Assembly (NCBI RefSeq): GCF_009858245.1
Contig: NZ_VMSB01000001.1
Location: 1,240,001-1,304,000 of the forward strand
Direction of reading: 5' to 3'
Source: Ornithinibacter aureus
GTDB lineage: Bacteria > Actinomycetota > Actinomycetes > Actinomycetales > Dermatophilaceae
DNA: 64,000 nt
The notes beneath the pieces were generated by a model. It worked only from the letters and a program-made list of their open reading frames with translations, did not search any database and had not been told where the DNA came from. This document shows, one piece after another, positions 1 through 8,962 of this stretch (position 1 is the stretch's first letter; every line of letters starts with the position of its first letter). The translations under genes and the position numbers were made by a program.

Positions 1-920
1 ATCGACACCAGCCGGCTGTCCCGGTACCAGGCGCGGATGCGGCGCGCCGCGATGGTAGCCACCGGCGACGTGCCGAGCAGGGCTGGCAGGAAGCGCCCAG
101 CCCCGATGCGCTGCCCGCCCGAACTCGTCAGCGGGGAGGTCAGCGTGCGCCGTACCTGCCGCACCCACACCCACCAGAGCAGGGCGAGGAACCCCAGGGC
201 GAGCACCAGGTGCACCAGGGCGGTGCCCCACCGCCCGGTGGCGACGTCGAACGGCAGCCCCCAGGCCCAGCCGAAGGGCGTCCACGAGGCGATGCGGGCC
301 GAGCGCGTCGCGTCGAACGAGCGCAGGTCCGACCCGAGCGTGCCGGTGGTCAGCAGCAGGTTCAGGCCCAGCGGCACCAGGGTCACGAGCGCGACGACGA
401 CGGCGCCGAGGATCCGCCCGATGCGGCTCGTCATGACACCGGCCAGCGCACTCGTCACCGCCCGTGACAGCAGCACCGCCGTCAGCACCCCCAGCACCGC
501 CGCGACGAGCGCCGCGCCGGCAGTGGCGGCGCCCGACGCCCAGCTGCCCACCTGCGCCAGGGCCAGCAGGCTCAGCATCAGGGCGGGGATGCCGGTGAGC
601 GCGGCAGCGAGCAGACCGCGCGCGAGCTCGGCTGCCCGCAACGGGAGCACGGCGAAGCGGGCGGGATCCAGCAAGGAGTCCACACCCGTCGCGATGAGGC
701 TGAGCACCGCCCACATCACGGTGGCGACCGTGAACAGGGGCACGACGAGAGCCGTGATCCGCAGCGGCTGGGCCACGAGCAGAACGAGGCCCGGCCCGAG
801 CGTGCCGACGACGGCGAGCGCGGCGAGGCCGCCGACGATCGACGACGTGAGCTGGAGGGTGCTGCGGCTCATGGCCGTGCGCCACATCGAGAGGCGCAGC
901 CGCACGATGAGCCACGTCAC
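1..920 (-). CDS. ABC transporter permease, 3' end cut by window edge
   Basis: Hand translation of the minus strand from a GTG at 920 gives an open frame to the window edge (about 306 residues). It is rich in Leu, Val and Ala, with hydrophobic stretches near residues 22-80, 105-130, 135-160, 168-195 and 230-255, as in ABC-2-type exporter subunits. There are no catalytic motifs. It starts 10 nt after the stop of the upstream ABC ATPase, so the two form one transport operon. The substrate cannot be told. The long plus-strand frame over this region reads as Arg/Ala/Pro-rich shadow and is not a gene. Confidence 0.8.
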   Translation of the reverse strand, partial: MTWLIVRLRLSMWRTAMSRSTLQLTSSIVGGLAALAVVGTLGPGLVLLVAQPLRITALVVPLFTVATVMWAVLSLIATGVDSLLDPARFAVLPLRAAELARGLLAAALTGIPALMLSLLALAQVGSWASGAATAGAALVAAVLGVLTAVLLSRAVTSALAGVMTSRIGRILGAVVVALVTLVPLGLNLLLTTGTLGSDLRSFDATRSARIASWTPFGWAWGLPFDVATGRWGTALVHLVLALGFLALLWWVWVRQVRRTLTSPLTSSGGQRIGAGRFLPALLGTSPVATIAARRIRAWYRDSRLVS

Positions 921-930
921 GGCATCCGCC

Positions 931-1702
931 TCAGCCCAGCCACGCCAGCCCGTCGCCGCCAACATCGGAAGCCCCGACCAGCTCGAGGAAGCGGTCGTGC
1001 AGCGACCCGCCCCGGGTCAGGCCCGTGACGGTGTCCTCGGCCAGCACCCGCCCGCCGGCGATCACGGCGACCCGGTCGCACAGCCCCTCGACGAGCTCCA
1101 TGACGTGGCTGGACATGACGACCGTGCCGCCGCCGGCGACGTAGCGGCGCAGGATGGTGCGGATCGTCTGCCCGGACACGGGGTCGACGGCCTCGAACGG
1201 CTCGTCGAGCACGAGCAGGCGCGGCGCGTGGATGAGCGCCGCCGCCAGGCTGATCTTCTTGACCATGCCGGCGGAGTAGTCGGCGACCACGGTGCTCGCG
1301 TCGTCGGCGAGGTCGAGCACGGCCAGCAGCTCGTCGGCACGGGCGGAGGTGACGTCGCGCGGCATCCGGCGCAACGCTCCGACGTAGGTCAGCAGCTCGC
1401 GCCCGGACAGCTGCTCGAACAGCCGCATGCCGTCGGGCGCGACACCCATGACCTCCTTCGCGGATGCCGGGTCGCGCCACACGTCGTGGCCGAGGACGTG
1501 CGCGGTGCCCCCGTCGGGGCGCAGCAGGCCGGTCGCCATCGACAGGGTCGTCGTCTTGCCGGCACCGTTGGGCCCGACGAGGCCGTAGAGCGAGCCGCGC
1601 GGCACCGCCAGGGAGAGTCCGTGGTCGACGCAGGCGCCCCCGGAACTCCTTGACCAGACCGGCCAGTTCGAGCGCCGGCCCGCCCCCCGGCGGATCAGTC
1701 AC
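931..1702 (-). pseudogene. ABC transporter ATP-binding protein with a one-base frameshift
   Basis: A GTG at 1702 begins [20 protein letters not shown], the usual ABC-ATPase N-terminus. The rest of the domain (Walker A GPNGAGKTT, an LSGRELL-type region, Walker B LLVLDEP, H-loop SSHVM) is in another frame. The frames meet at a run of five C at 1637-1641 (plus strand). Removing one base restores a continuous protein of about 256 residues running FRGACVDHGLSLAVPRGS. The start overlaps the ilvD stop and the gene is followed by its permease. It would energise export by that permease. Either a real recent lesion or a homopolymer sequencing error; I cannot tell which. Confidence 0.8.
1637..1641 (-). 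other. frameshift site in ABC ATPase (C5 run)
   Basis: Five consecutive C on the plus strand, read as G5 in the gene. The upstream frame encodes the correct N-terminus and the downstream frame encodes Walker A onward. One base too many is present relative to an intact gene. Confidence 0.75.
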
Positions 1703-3395
1703 ACACGGCGCCCTGGCTGGCGCTGCCGACCAGGCGCCGGTACTTCGCGAGCACTCCGCGGGTGTACTTGGCCTCGGGGTGCGTCACGCCCTCGGCGCGC
1801 CGACGCTCGAGCTCGTCGTCGTCGACGAGCAGGTCGAGGCGACCGTTGGCGACGTCGAGTCGGATGCCGTCGCCGTCACGCACGTACGCGATCGGACCCT
1901 CGTCGACGGCCTCGGGAGCGACGTGGCCGACGCACAGGCCGGTGGTGCCGCCGGAGAACCGGCCGTCGGTGAGGAGCAGGACGTCCTTGCCCAGACCGGC
2001 ACCCTTGATCGCACCGGTGACGGCGAGCATCTCGCGCATGCCCGGGCCGCCCTTGGGGCCTTCGTAGCGGATGACGACGACGTCGCCGGCGGTCATGGTG
2101 CCGTCCTCGACGGCATCCATCGCGGCCCGCTCCCCGTCGAAGACGCGCGCGGTGCCCTCGAAGACGTTGGAGTCGAAGCCGGCCGACTTCACGACGGCCC
2201 CCTCGGGGGCCAGCGAGCCGGTGAGGACGGTGATGCCGCCGGTGCCGTGGATGGGCTCGGACATCGCGCGCAGCACCTTGCCGTCGACGTCCGGCGGGTT
2301 GATGTGGGCGAGGTTCTCGGCCATCGTCCTGCCGGTGACGGTGAGGCAGTCGCCGTGCAGCAGACCCGCGTCGAGCAGGGCGCGCATGACGACCGGCACG
2401 CCACCGACCCGGTCGACGTCGGTCATGACGTAGGACCCGAACGGCTTGACGTCGGCGAGGTGTGGCACCTTGGCGCCGATCCGCGCGAAGTCGGCGAGCG
2501 AGAGGTCGACGTCGGCCTCGTGGGCGATCGCGAGCAGGTGGAGCACGGCGTTGGTCGAGCCACCGAAGGCCATGACGACGGCGATGGCGTTCTCGAACGC
2601 CTCCTTGGTCATGATGTCGCGGGCAGTGATGCCGCGGCGCAGCAGCTCGACGACGGCCTCGCCGGACTTGCGGGCGAACCCGTCGCGGCGGCGGTCGGTG
2701 GCCGGCGGGGCGGCCGAGCCGGGCAGGGACATGCCGATCGCCTCGGCCACCGAGGCCATCGTGTTCGCGGTGTACATGCCACCGCAGGCGCCTTCGCCCG
2801 GGCAGATGGCGCGTTCGATGGCGTCGACGTCCTCCCGGCTCATCAGACCCCGGGCGCAGGCGCCGACGGCCTCGAACGCGTCGATGATCGTGACGGTGCG
2901 CTCGGAGCCGTCGGACATCTTCGCGATGCCGGGCAGGATCGAGCCGGCGTAGAGGAAGACCGAGGACAGGTCGAGGCGAGCGGCCGCCATGAGCATGCCG
3001 GGCAGCGACTTGTCACACCCGGCGAGCAGCACCGAACCGTCGAGGCGCTCGGCCATCATGACCGTCTCGACCGAGTCGGCGATGATCTCGCGGCTGACGA
3101 GGGAGAAGTGCATGCCCTCGTGACCCATCGAGATGCCGTCGCTCACGGAGATGGTGCCGAACTCGAGCGGGTAGCCGCCGGCTGCGTGCACCCCCTCCTT
3201 GACGGCCTTGGCCAGGCGGTCGAGCGAGAGGTTGCACGGGGTGATCTCGTTCCACGAGCTCGCGACCCCGATCTGCGGCTTGGCGAAGTCGTCGTCGCCG
3301 AGGCCCACCGCGCGCAGCATGCCGCGCGCTGCGGCCTTCTCCAGGCCGTCGGTGACGTCGCGGCTGCGGGGCTTGATGTCCGGGGTCGAGGTCAT
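1695..3395 (-). CDS. ilvD: Dihydroxy-acid dehydratase
   Basis: 566 residues, the normal length for IlvD. The enzyme dehydrates 2,3-dihydroxy-3-methyl-branched acids to 2-oxo acids in valine, isoleucine and CoA-precursor synthesis, using an Fe-S cluster. Diagnostic stretches are [13 protein letters not shown] near the N-terminus, [29 protein letters not shown] and [13 protein letters not shown], which include the Cys residues expected to hold the cluster. The start ATG is preceded at 6 nt by TAGGAT, a -10-like box, and no Shine-Dalgarno is seen, so the transcript may be leaderless. Its stop overlaps the start of the ABC ATPase by 8 nt. Confidence 0.97.
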   Translation of the reverse strand: MTSTPDIKPRSRDVTDGLEKAAARGMLRAVGLGDDDFAKPQIGVASSWNEITPCNLSLDRLAKAVKEGVHAAGGYPLEFGTISVSDGISMGHEGMHFSLVSREIIADSVETVMMAERLDGSVLLAGCDKSLPGMLMAAARLDLSSVFLYAGSILPGIAKMSDGSERTVTIIDAFEAVGACARGLMSREDVDAIERAICPGEGACGGMYTANTMASVAEAIGMSLPGSAAPPATDRRRDGFARKSGEAVVELLRRGITARDIMTKEAFENAIAVVMAFGGSTNAVLHLLAIAHEADVDLSLADFARIGAKVPHLADVKPFGSYVMTDVDRVGGVPVVMRALLDAGLLHGDCLTVTGRTMAENLAHINPPDVDGKVLRAMSEPIHGTGGITVLTGSLAPEGAVVKSAGFDSNVFEGTARVFDGERAAMDAVEDGTMTAGDVVVIRYEGPKGGPGMREMLAVTGAIKGAGLGKDVLLLTDGRFSGGTTGLCVGHVAPEAVDEGPIAYVRDGDGIRLDVANGRLDLLVDDDELERRRAEGVTHPEAKYTRGVLAKYRRLVGSASQGAVCD

Positions 3396-3422
3396 GCGCC
3401 CATCCTAGGGAGCGCGCCCGGG

Positions 3423-4178
3423 TCAGGTCGCGAGGGTTCCGCGCACGACGCTGTCACCGGAGTGCTGCGGGGCTGCGTCGAAGCCCTCACGGGAGATGTC
3501 GACGATGACGTAGCCCTGGTCGATGAGGGCCTGGTCGATGGCGAACGTCTGCTCCGGGGCGTCCGGGCGCAGCACGCCGATCGACACCATGCGCTCGAGG
3601 TCCTTGTTGATCAGCCAGACCTCGAGGTAGCCGTCACCGGCGTCGATGGGGTCGGTGCGCACGGCGAGGTCGAGCTGGCCGTCGAGGCGAACGACGTCGG
3701 CGCTGCCCTTGACCTGACCGGTGTCCAACGTGCCGAGTTCCGCGCTCGCCACCGTGATCGGCGCGGGCGCCGGGTCCTCGGCCCCGAGCAGGCGACCACC
3801 CGCCACGCCCAGGAGGATTCCAGCGGCGGCGGCCCCGGCCACCCAGACGAGGGGGATGCCGCGGCGCTCCTTGCGCTCGCGGCGCACCGAGAGCTCGTCG
3901 GCCGGTGCCCCGAGCGATGCGGGAGGTGCGTCGAGTGATGCGGAAGGTGCGTCGAGTGACGCGGGAGGTGCACCGATCTCGGTGAGCACGGCATCCCACA
4001 CGCTGGCGGGGGGCGCGGTGAGCGCGGGGACGGGCTCGCGCAGGACGCTCAGGGTGGAGCGCAGAGCCGCCACCTCGCGTGAGCACGTGGCACAGGCACC
4101 AACGTGTGCGGCGACGTCGTTCGGAATCGACTCGCCGAGGGCCAGTGCGGCCAGCATGTCGTCATCAGGATGGATCAC
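3423..4178 (-). CDS. Anti-sigma factor, RskA-like, with zinc-binding N-terminus
   Basis: 251 residues from a GTG that overlaps the end of the sigma gene by 14 nt, so expression is coupled. The N-terminus has the zinc anti-sigma signature H-x3-C-x2-C (HVGACATC, residues about 26-33). A low-complexity linker follows, built of an APPASLD-type heptad repeat near residues 67-88. One membrane helix (about 108-130, PLVWVAGAAAAGILLGVAGG) leads to an extracellular RskA-type domain. Such proteins hold their partner ECF sigma at the membrane and release it on proteolysis. The signal sensed is unknown. Confidence 0.88.
   Translation of the reverse strand: MIHPDDDMLAALALGESIPNDVAAHVGACATCSREVAALRSTLSVLREPVPALTAPPASVWDAVLTEIGAPPASLDAPSASLDAPPASLGAPADELSVRRERKERRGIPLVWVAGAAAAGILLGVAGGRLLGAEDPAPAPITVASAELGTLDTGQVKGSADVVRLDGQLDLAVRTDPIDAGDGYLEVWLINKDLERMVSIGVLRPDAPEQTFAIDQALIDQGYVIVDISREGFDAAPQHSGDSVVRGTLAT
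3916..3978 (-). repeat. 21-bp tandem repeat (3 units) inside anti-sigma gene
   Basis: Three near-identical 21-bp units at 3916-3936, 3937-3957 and 3958-3978 differ at a few positions. They encode a seven-residue repeat of the type DAPPASL in the linker between the zinc domain and the membrane helix. The in-frame period means slippage would change linker length without breaking the protein. Confidence 0.85.
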
Positions 4179-4836
4179 GGTCCACCTCCTCCAGGCGGGT
4201 CCTCAGGTGCAGCAGTCCGCGGCGGACGTGGCTCTTGACAGTTCCAAGGGGCATCGCGAGACGCTCGGCGATCTCGTCGTGGGTGCGGTCCTCGAGAAAG
4301 GCCATGCGCACGATCGTGCCCCGGGGCTCCCCGAGACGGTCGAGCTCGTCGTGCAGCACGAGCCGGGTCGCGAGCAGGTCGTCCGGCGGTGGGGCGCTCT
4401 CGTCGGGCAGCGTGTTCTCGGCGACGGCCTGGGCGTCGCGAGCCAGTCGTGCCCGCTTGGCGTGGACGTCGGCGACCTTGTGCCGGGTGATGCCCACGAG
4501 CCACCCCGGCACGGTGCCCTTGTCGGGCCGCAGCGTGTGCCGACTGTTCCACGCGGACACGAACACCTGCTGGGTGACGTCTTCCGCGTCATGGTGGTTG
4601 CCGAGGGAGCGCACGGCCAGCGTGTGGACGAGCGAGGCCCAGCGAGCGTAGGCCTCCTCCAGCGCCTCCCGGGATCCAGCGCAAAGCCGCTCGGCGATGT
4701 CATCCACGACGACCGCCTCGACCTGCTCATCTGCTCGCACGGAACCCACGATAATCGGGATGGGCCGGTCACACCGACCAGGCGCACGGGCTTCCCGCGG
4801 CGGAAGACGCGGCGGATCCATCGTGAGCTGGGTCAC
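4165..4836 (-). CDS. ECF-family RNA polymerase sigma factor
   Basis: 223 residues from GTG at 4836, chosen because GAGAGGAG sits 6 nt upstream; an in-frame ATG lies 15 nt further in and the longer open frame upstream is non-coding. Region 2 is seen as the stretch from ALEEAYARWASLVHTLAVRS to DAEDVTQQVFVSAWNS. Region 4 is seen as the HTH stretch RMAFLEDRTHDEIAERLAMP followed by LGTVKSHVRRGLLHLR. It redirects RNA polymerase to stress genes and is controlled by the adjacent zinc anti-sigma factor. The arrangement resembles SigK/RskA or SigL/RslA pairs; the exact group cannot be assigned by eye. Confidence 0.93.
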   Translation of the reverse strand: MTQLTMDPPRLPPREARAPGRCDRPIPIIVGSVRADEQVEAVVVDDIAERLCAGSREALEEAYARWASLVHTLAVRSLGNHHDAEDVTQQVFVSAWNSRHTLRPDKGTVPGWLVGITRHKVADVHAKRARLARDAQAVAENTLPDESAPPPDDLLATRLVLHDELDRLGEPRGTIVRMAFLEDRTHDEIAERLAMPLGTVKSHVRRGLLHLRTRLEEVDRDPS

Positions 4837-4916
4837 GCTGCGCTCCTCTCGGGTCGGGACGGGGCCATGGCTGTCTCGACAGTGGTTCGCTGCCGACCCG
4901 TCCTGCGGATGCACCG

Positions 4917-5156
4917 TCACCGAGAATCGTTCAGGCGCCAGTACCCCACCGCGAGGCTCGAGGCGACCGTGAGCCACACGGCATACGGCACCAGCACCCA
5001 CGCCGCCCACGCGACGAGCCCGGCCGTGACGGCCACGAGTGCCCAGGTCAGTGTGGCTGCGGCGATGAGCAGGACGGCCGCCCGCAGCACGGCGTGGTCG
5101 AGGTAGAACGACCGGGCCCAGCCGAGCGCAAACGCGACCGAGGCCGCGAACACCAC
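4917..5156 (-). pseudogene. TspO/MBR-family C-terminal remnant
   Basis: The frame ends AAWVLVPYAVWLTVASSLAV then GYWRLND, which matches the last helix of TspO/MBR tryptophan-rich sensory proteins (typical AAWLLVPYxxWxxFAxxLNAxIWxLN). The preceding hydrophobic segments fit helices 3-4. Only about 80 residues from a GTG at 5156 are available, against about 150-160 for the family. Helices 1-2 are missing because the MMPL gene ends at 5191. There is no good ribosome-binding site. I read it as a truncated remnant; a short functional membrane protein is possible. Confidence 0.55.
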
Positions 5157-5190
5157 GAGCCACCGCGCCCCGCTCCGAGGGCCAGCCTGA

Positions 5191-7275
5191 TCACGCGCCG
5201 CCCACGGGGACCGGGCCTGCCGCGCGCTCCGCCGAGCCCGCGGCATCCTCAGCCGAGGCCCGCTGGTCCACCCGCCGCGGCCACCAGAACCGGTCACCGA
5301 GGATGAGCGCGATCGCCGGCACGAGCACGGTGCGCACGACGAGGGTGTCGAGCAGCACGCCGATGCAGATGATGACGCCGAGCTGGGCGAGCACGACCAG
5401 CGGCAGCACACCGAGGACCGCGAACACCGCAGCCAACAGGATGCCGGCGCTGGTGATGACGCCACCGGTCGCGGCGAGGGCGCGCAGCATGCCGCTGCGG
5501 GAGCCGTGGTCCTTGGCCTCCTCGGCGGCGCGGGTGATGAGGAAGATGTTGTAGTCCACGCCCAGTGCGACAAGGAAGACGAACGCGAGCAGCGGCACAC
5601 CGTCGTCGAGTCGCTCGAAGCCCAGCACCTGGGTGAACAGCACCCACGACAGGCCCAGGCTGGCCAGGTAGGTCGCGACCACCGTGGCGACGAGGATGAC
5701 CGGCGCCACCACTGAGCGCAGCAGGGCCGCGAGCGAGACCAGCACGAGCGCGAGGATGATCGGGAAGATCACCTGACGGTCGCGGGCCGCGGACGTCGAG
5801 GCGTCCATGGCCTCGGCCTCGGTGCCGCCGACGTGGGTGTCCGCCTGAGCGGCCAGGGCCTCACGCAGGGCGGTCACGGTGGCCTCGGCCTCGTCGGAGC
5901 CGGGGGCCGCGTCGATGATCGCGTCGACCTCGGTGACCCCGTTGCCGGAGGCGACGACGCGGGCGTCGGTGATGCCGTCGACGGCGTTCGCCGTGGCTGC
6001 CACGGCCTCCCCGTCGCCGCGGGTCACCACGATGGTCGGGTCGGCAGCGCCGGCGGGGAAGGACTCCCCGAGGCGCTCCGCCGCGGCGATGGCCTCGGGC
6101 TTCTGGAGGAACTGGTCGGGGCCGTCGAGGCCGGTCTTGATCTGGGTGATGCCACCGGCCATGACGGCCAGCGCGAGCAGCGTGACGGTGACGAAGCCGG
6201 CGGGCCGCTTGGCGACGGCCTCACCGATGCGGCGCCACAGCGAGTTGCCGTCGGCGAGACCGGCCTGGCCGACCTTCGGGACCTTGGGCCAGAAGATCCA
6301 GCGACCGAACACGACCAGGGCCGCGGGGAGCACGACGAGCACGAAGAAGGCCGCGACGACGACACCGACGGCACAGGCCAGGCCCAGCCCTCGGGTCGCG
6401 GGGAAGAGCGAGAGGAGCAGGGTGAGCAGACCGATGACGACCGTGCTGGAGCTGGCGATGATCGCCTCCGTGGTGCGGCGCAGGGCGATCGCCATCGCCT
6501 CGCGACGGTCCTCGGTGACCCGCAGCTGGTCGCGGTACCGGCTGATGAGCAACAGGGCGTAGTCGGTGCCAGCACCGAACACGAGCACGGAGAGGATGCC
6601 GATCGTCGACTCGTCCCACAGGACGTCGAAGGCCGCCAACGTGTGGGTCGCGGCCACCGCGGCGAGCTGGTCCGCGACGCCGACGACGGTGAGCGGCACG
6701 AGCCACAGGACCGGGCTGCGGTAGGTGATGACGAGCAGGAGGGCGACGACGGATGCCGTCGCGGCGAGCAGGCGGAAGTTCGCGCCGTCGAAGACCGCCG
6801 CGAGGTCGGCCTGGATGGCTGCGGGGCCGGTGACCTGGGCCGTCAGGCCGTCGGGGAGGCCAGCCTTGGCGGCCTCCCGCAGGTCGCCGACGACCTCGGC
6901 GGTCTCGACCGCATCGCTGGTGTTGACGGGGATGAACACCGTTGCGGCAGTGCCGTCCTCAGCCACGGCGGGCGGAGCGCCGGTCGCGCCCGGCAGGGTG
7001 CGGGCCCGTTCCTGAACGACGCCCAGCTGCTCAGGGGTCAGGGCTGCCTCGCTGCTGTAGAGGACGACGGCCGCGGACCCCTCTGCCTCGGGCAGCTCGG
7101 CCCGAAGCTCGGCAGCGGCCTTGCTGTCGGTGCCGTCCGGCAGGGCCGCGACCGCGGTGGGCGGGCCCTCGGCCTGCCCGATCACGCCGATGATCGCGCC
7201 TGCGCCGAGGATGGCCACCAGCGCGAGGATGCCGGCCACCCACTTGCGCGTGATGGCGTGTGCAAGGTTGCCCAT
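5191..7275 (-). CDS. MMPL/RND-family membrane transporter
   Basis: 694 residues with the duplicated MMPL layout: a helix at 13-33, a soluble domain to about 175, a bundle of helices to about 330, a second helix near 360, a second soluble domain and a C-terminal bundle (from about 505). Stretches such as ESTIGILSVLVFGAGTDYALLLISRYRD and VFLVALGVDYNIFLITRAAEE carry the Asp-Tyr pairs (GxxxDYxLFL) of the proton relay. Such pumps move lipids or export hydrophobic drugs. It is divergent from a MarR regulator at 7337, which probably controls it. The C-terminus has a short charged Ala-rich tail. Confidence 0.93.
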   Translation of the reverse strand: MGNLAHAITRKWVAGILALVAILGAGAIIGVIGQAEGPPTAVAALPDGTDSKAAAELRAELPEAEGSAAVVLYSSEAALTPEQLGVVQERARTLPGATGAPPAVAEDGTAATVFIPVNTSDAVETAEVVGDLREAAKAGLPDGLTAQVTGPAAIQADLAAVFDGANFRLLAATASVVALLLVITYRSPVLWLVPLTVVGVADQLAAVAATHTLAAFDVLWDESTIGILSVLVFGAGTDYALLLISRYRDQLRVTEDRREAMAIALRRTTEAIIASSSTVVIGLLTLLLSLFPATRGLGLACAVGVVVAAFFVLVVLPAALVVFGRWIFWPKVPKVGQAGLADGNSLWRRIGEAVAKRPAGFVTVTLLALAVMAGGITQIKTGLDGPDQFLQKPEAIAAAERLGESFPAGAADPTIVVTRGDGEAVAATANAVDGITDARVVASGNGVTEVDAIIDAAPGSDEAEATVTALREALAAQADTHVGGTEAEAMDASTSAARDRQVIFPIILALVLVSLAALLRSVVAPVILVATVVATYLASLGLSWVLFTQVLGFERLDDGVPLLAFVFLVALGVDYNIFLITRAAEEAKDHGSRSGMLRALAATGGVITSAGILLAAVFAVLGVLPLVVLAQLGVIICIGVLLDTLVVRTVLVPAIALILGDRFWWPRRVDQRASAEDAAGSAERAAGPVPVGGA

Positions 7276-7322
7276 GTGTCCGCTCTCCCTTGGTACCGTG
7301 CCGATTCAGAAGGTGAATCACC

Positions 7323-7390
7323 ATGTTGCTAAGTAGGTGAGTGAGATTAAGGAACTGGACGGTCTTGACGCAACTTTGTCTAACGTTGCT
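7323..7390. promoter_or_regulatory. candidate MarR operator region between MMPL and marR-like genes
   Basis: A relatively AT-rich stretch carrying GTTGCTAAG (7325-7333) and an inverted pair GCAAC (7370-7374) and GTTGC (7385-7389) around a TAAC-containing core. MarR dimers bind short inverted repeats in such divergent regions. The second site lies inside the long version of the MarR ORF, which would make sense if that gene starts at 7406. Confidence 0.3.
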
Positions 7391-7840
7391 CCCGACGTCA
7401 CGTCGGTGGTGCCGGGTTACCAGCGCTCGTCCTCCCTCGAGGCCCTCCAAGAACTCGTCGACGTCGCCGGACAGGTGCCGCACGAGGTGGCCCGCCAGGC
7501 AGGCCTGTCGGTCTCCGAACTGCACTCGCTGCGCCACCTGATGGCCACCCCCATGGGTCCGGTCGAGCTGGCACGTGAACTCGGGGTGACCTCCGCGGCA
7601 TCCTCGGGGATCGTCGATCGCCTCGTCGGGCGCGGCCACGCCCAGCGCCGACCCCACCCGGACGACGGCCGACGCACCGAGGTCGTCATCACCGACTCGG
7701 GTCGCGTCGAGGTCCTCACCCGGCTCGCCCCGATGTTCCGAGGGCTCGCCGAGATCGACGCCTCCCTGACCGACGACGAGCGCGTGGTCGTGGAGCGGTA
7801 CCTGCGGGGCGCGGTCACCGCGATGAAGGCGCTGATGTGA
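7337..7840 (+). CDS. MarR-family transcriptional regulator
   Basis: 167 residues from GTG 7337; an in-frame GTG at 7406 would give about 144 residues, closer to the usual MarR size and leaving room for promoter elements. The winged helix is seen in the stretch LRHLMATPMGPVELARELGV then TSAASSGIVDRLVGRGHAQR, with a wing RRPHPDDGRRTEVVITDSG and a C-terminal dimerisation helix. It is divergent from the MMPL pump and overlaps the following SDR gene by GTGA, so pump, regulator and dehydrogenase look like one ligand-responsive unit. The ligand is unknown. Confidence 0.88.
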   Translation: MSEIKELDGLDATLSNVAPDVTSVVPGYQRSSSLEALQELVDVAGQVPHEVARQAGLSVSELHSLRHLMATPMGPVELARELGVTSAASSGIVDRLVGRGHAQRRPHPDDGRRTEVVITDSGRVEVLTRLAPMFRGLAEIDASLTDDERVVVERYLRGAVTAMKALM

Positions 7841-8829
7841 CAGGGCTGACGACGGCAGCAGCCCGCGCCCTGGACAGCACGCTCGACCGCACCATCGCCC
7901 CGGGCTTCACCCGGCTCGGGTACGCCGTGCGGAGACGGTTGCCGACCTGGCCCGCCGACCCGACCCCCGGCATCCTCACCGGACACCACGTGGCCGTGAC
8001 CGGCGCATCGTCCGGCCTGGGCGAATGCACCGCCCATGACCTCGCAGCACTGGGTGCCACCGTTCACCTCGTCGTCCGGGATGCCGGCCGCGGTGGTCGG
8101 GTGGCCGCCGAGATCGAGTCGGCGGTCGGCAGGGCCGGCGCGGCCCGGGTCTGGGTGTGCGACGTCGCCGACCTCGACTCGGTGCGCACCTTCTGCTCGG
8201 CCTTCCTCGCTGCCGGGTTGCCGTTGCGAGCGCTCGTGCACAACGCCGGGGCGCTGCCCGCCACCCGCACTGAGTCCCCACAGGGCCACGAGCTGACGAT
8301 GGCCCTGCACGTGCTCGGGCCGGTGCTCATGACCGAGCTGCTGCTGCCCCTGCTCGGGGCCGATGCGGGCCGGGTGGTGTTCGTGACCTCCGGCGGCATG
8401 TACAGCCAGCCCCTGCCCGTGGACGACCCCGAGTTCCTGCGTGGCGAGTACTCCGGCACCACGGCCTACGCGCGCAGCAAGCGCGGCCAGATCGAGCTGC
8501 TCCCCATACTGGCACGACGCTGGCTCCCCGCGGGAGTCAGCGTCAGCGCGACGCACCCGGGGTGGGCGGCGACTCCCGGCGTGCAGACCTCACTCCCCCG
8601 GTTCAACGCACTGCTGGGCCCGTCGCTGCGCACGGCGGGTGAAGGTGCCGACACGACGACGTGGGTCGTCGCGGCCGACCCGGCACCGGCATCCGGCCAG
8701 CTGTGGCACGACCGTCAACCCCGGCCGACGAGCATCATGCGCCGCACGCACCCGACGGCCCTGCAACGGGAACGCTTCTGGGAGTGGGTCGCCGAGTCGG
8801 TCACCCTCCCCGACTTTCCCTCCCCATGA
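7837..8829 (+). CDS. Short-chain dehydrogenase/reductase (SDR)
   Basis: 330 residues, starting at a GTG that overlaps the MarR stop (GTGA), so translationally coupled. The NAD(P) site is VTGASSGLGECTA (about residues 54-66), followed by LVHNAGALPA and a catalytic TSGG...YARSK motif (Tyr-x3-Lys). The layout resembles retinol dehydrogenase/DHRS-type SDRs acting on hydrophobic alcohols. There is no membrane helix. The substrate is unknown; the operon with a MarR regulator opposite an MMPL pump suggests metabolism of the same lipophilic compound. Confidence 0.85.
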   Translation: MTGLTTAAARALDSTLDRTIAPGFTRLGYAVRRRLPTWPADPTPGILTGHHVAVTGASSGLGECTAHDLAALGATVHLVVRDAGRGGRVAAEIESAVGRAGAARVWVCDVADLDSVRTFCSAFLAAGLPLRALVHNAGALPATRTESPQGHELTMALHVLGPVLMTELLLPLLGADAGRVVFVTSGGMYSQPLPVDDPEFLRGEYSGTTAYARSKRGQIELLPILARRWLPAGVSVSATHPGWAATPGVQTSLPRFNALLGPSLRTAGEGADTTTWVVAADPAPASGQLWHDRQPRPTSIMRRTHPTALQRERFWEWVAESVTLPDFPSP

Positions 8830-8882
8830 GGGAAGCCCGAGGTTCGCAAGGGATGCCTTCCCCCGTGAACCTCGGGCTTCCC
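8830..8882 (+). terminator. hairpin terminator after SDR gene
   Basis: A perfect 16-bp stem: GGGAAGCCCGAGGTTC at 8830-8845 pairs with 8867-8882. The loop itself holds a small AAGG/CCTT inverted repeat. It starts directly after the SDR stop and lies between two convergent genes. No U-tract follows, as is usual at high GC. Confidence 0.75.
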
Positions 8883-8962
8883 TGGTGAAGGCTCGGTGGC
8901 AGCCGACGCCGGGTTCGCCACATGTTCACGGCACACCTCTCGATCAGCGCGAAGAGTCAGGG

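Noticed and set aside
37-3938. Long plus-strand open frames (538 and 824 residues) over the ABC and ilvD genes
   Set aside because: They are Arg/Ala/Gly-rich translations of the complementary strand with no domain; ilvD and the ABC motifs are clear on the minus strand.
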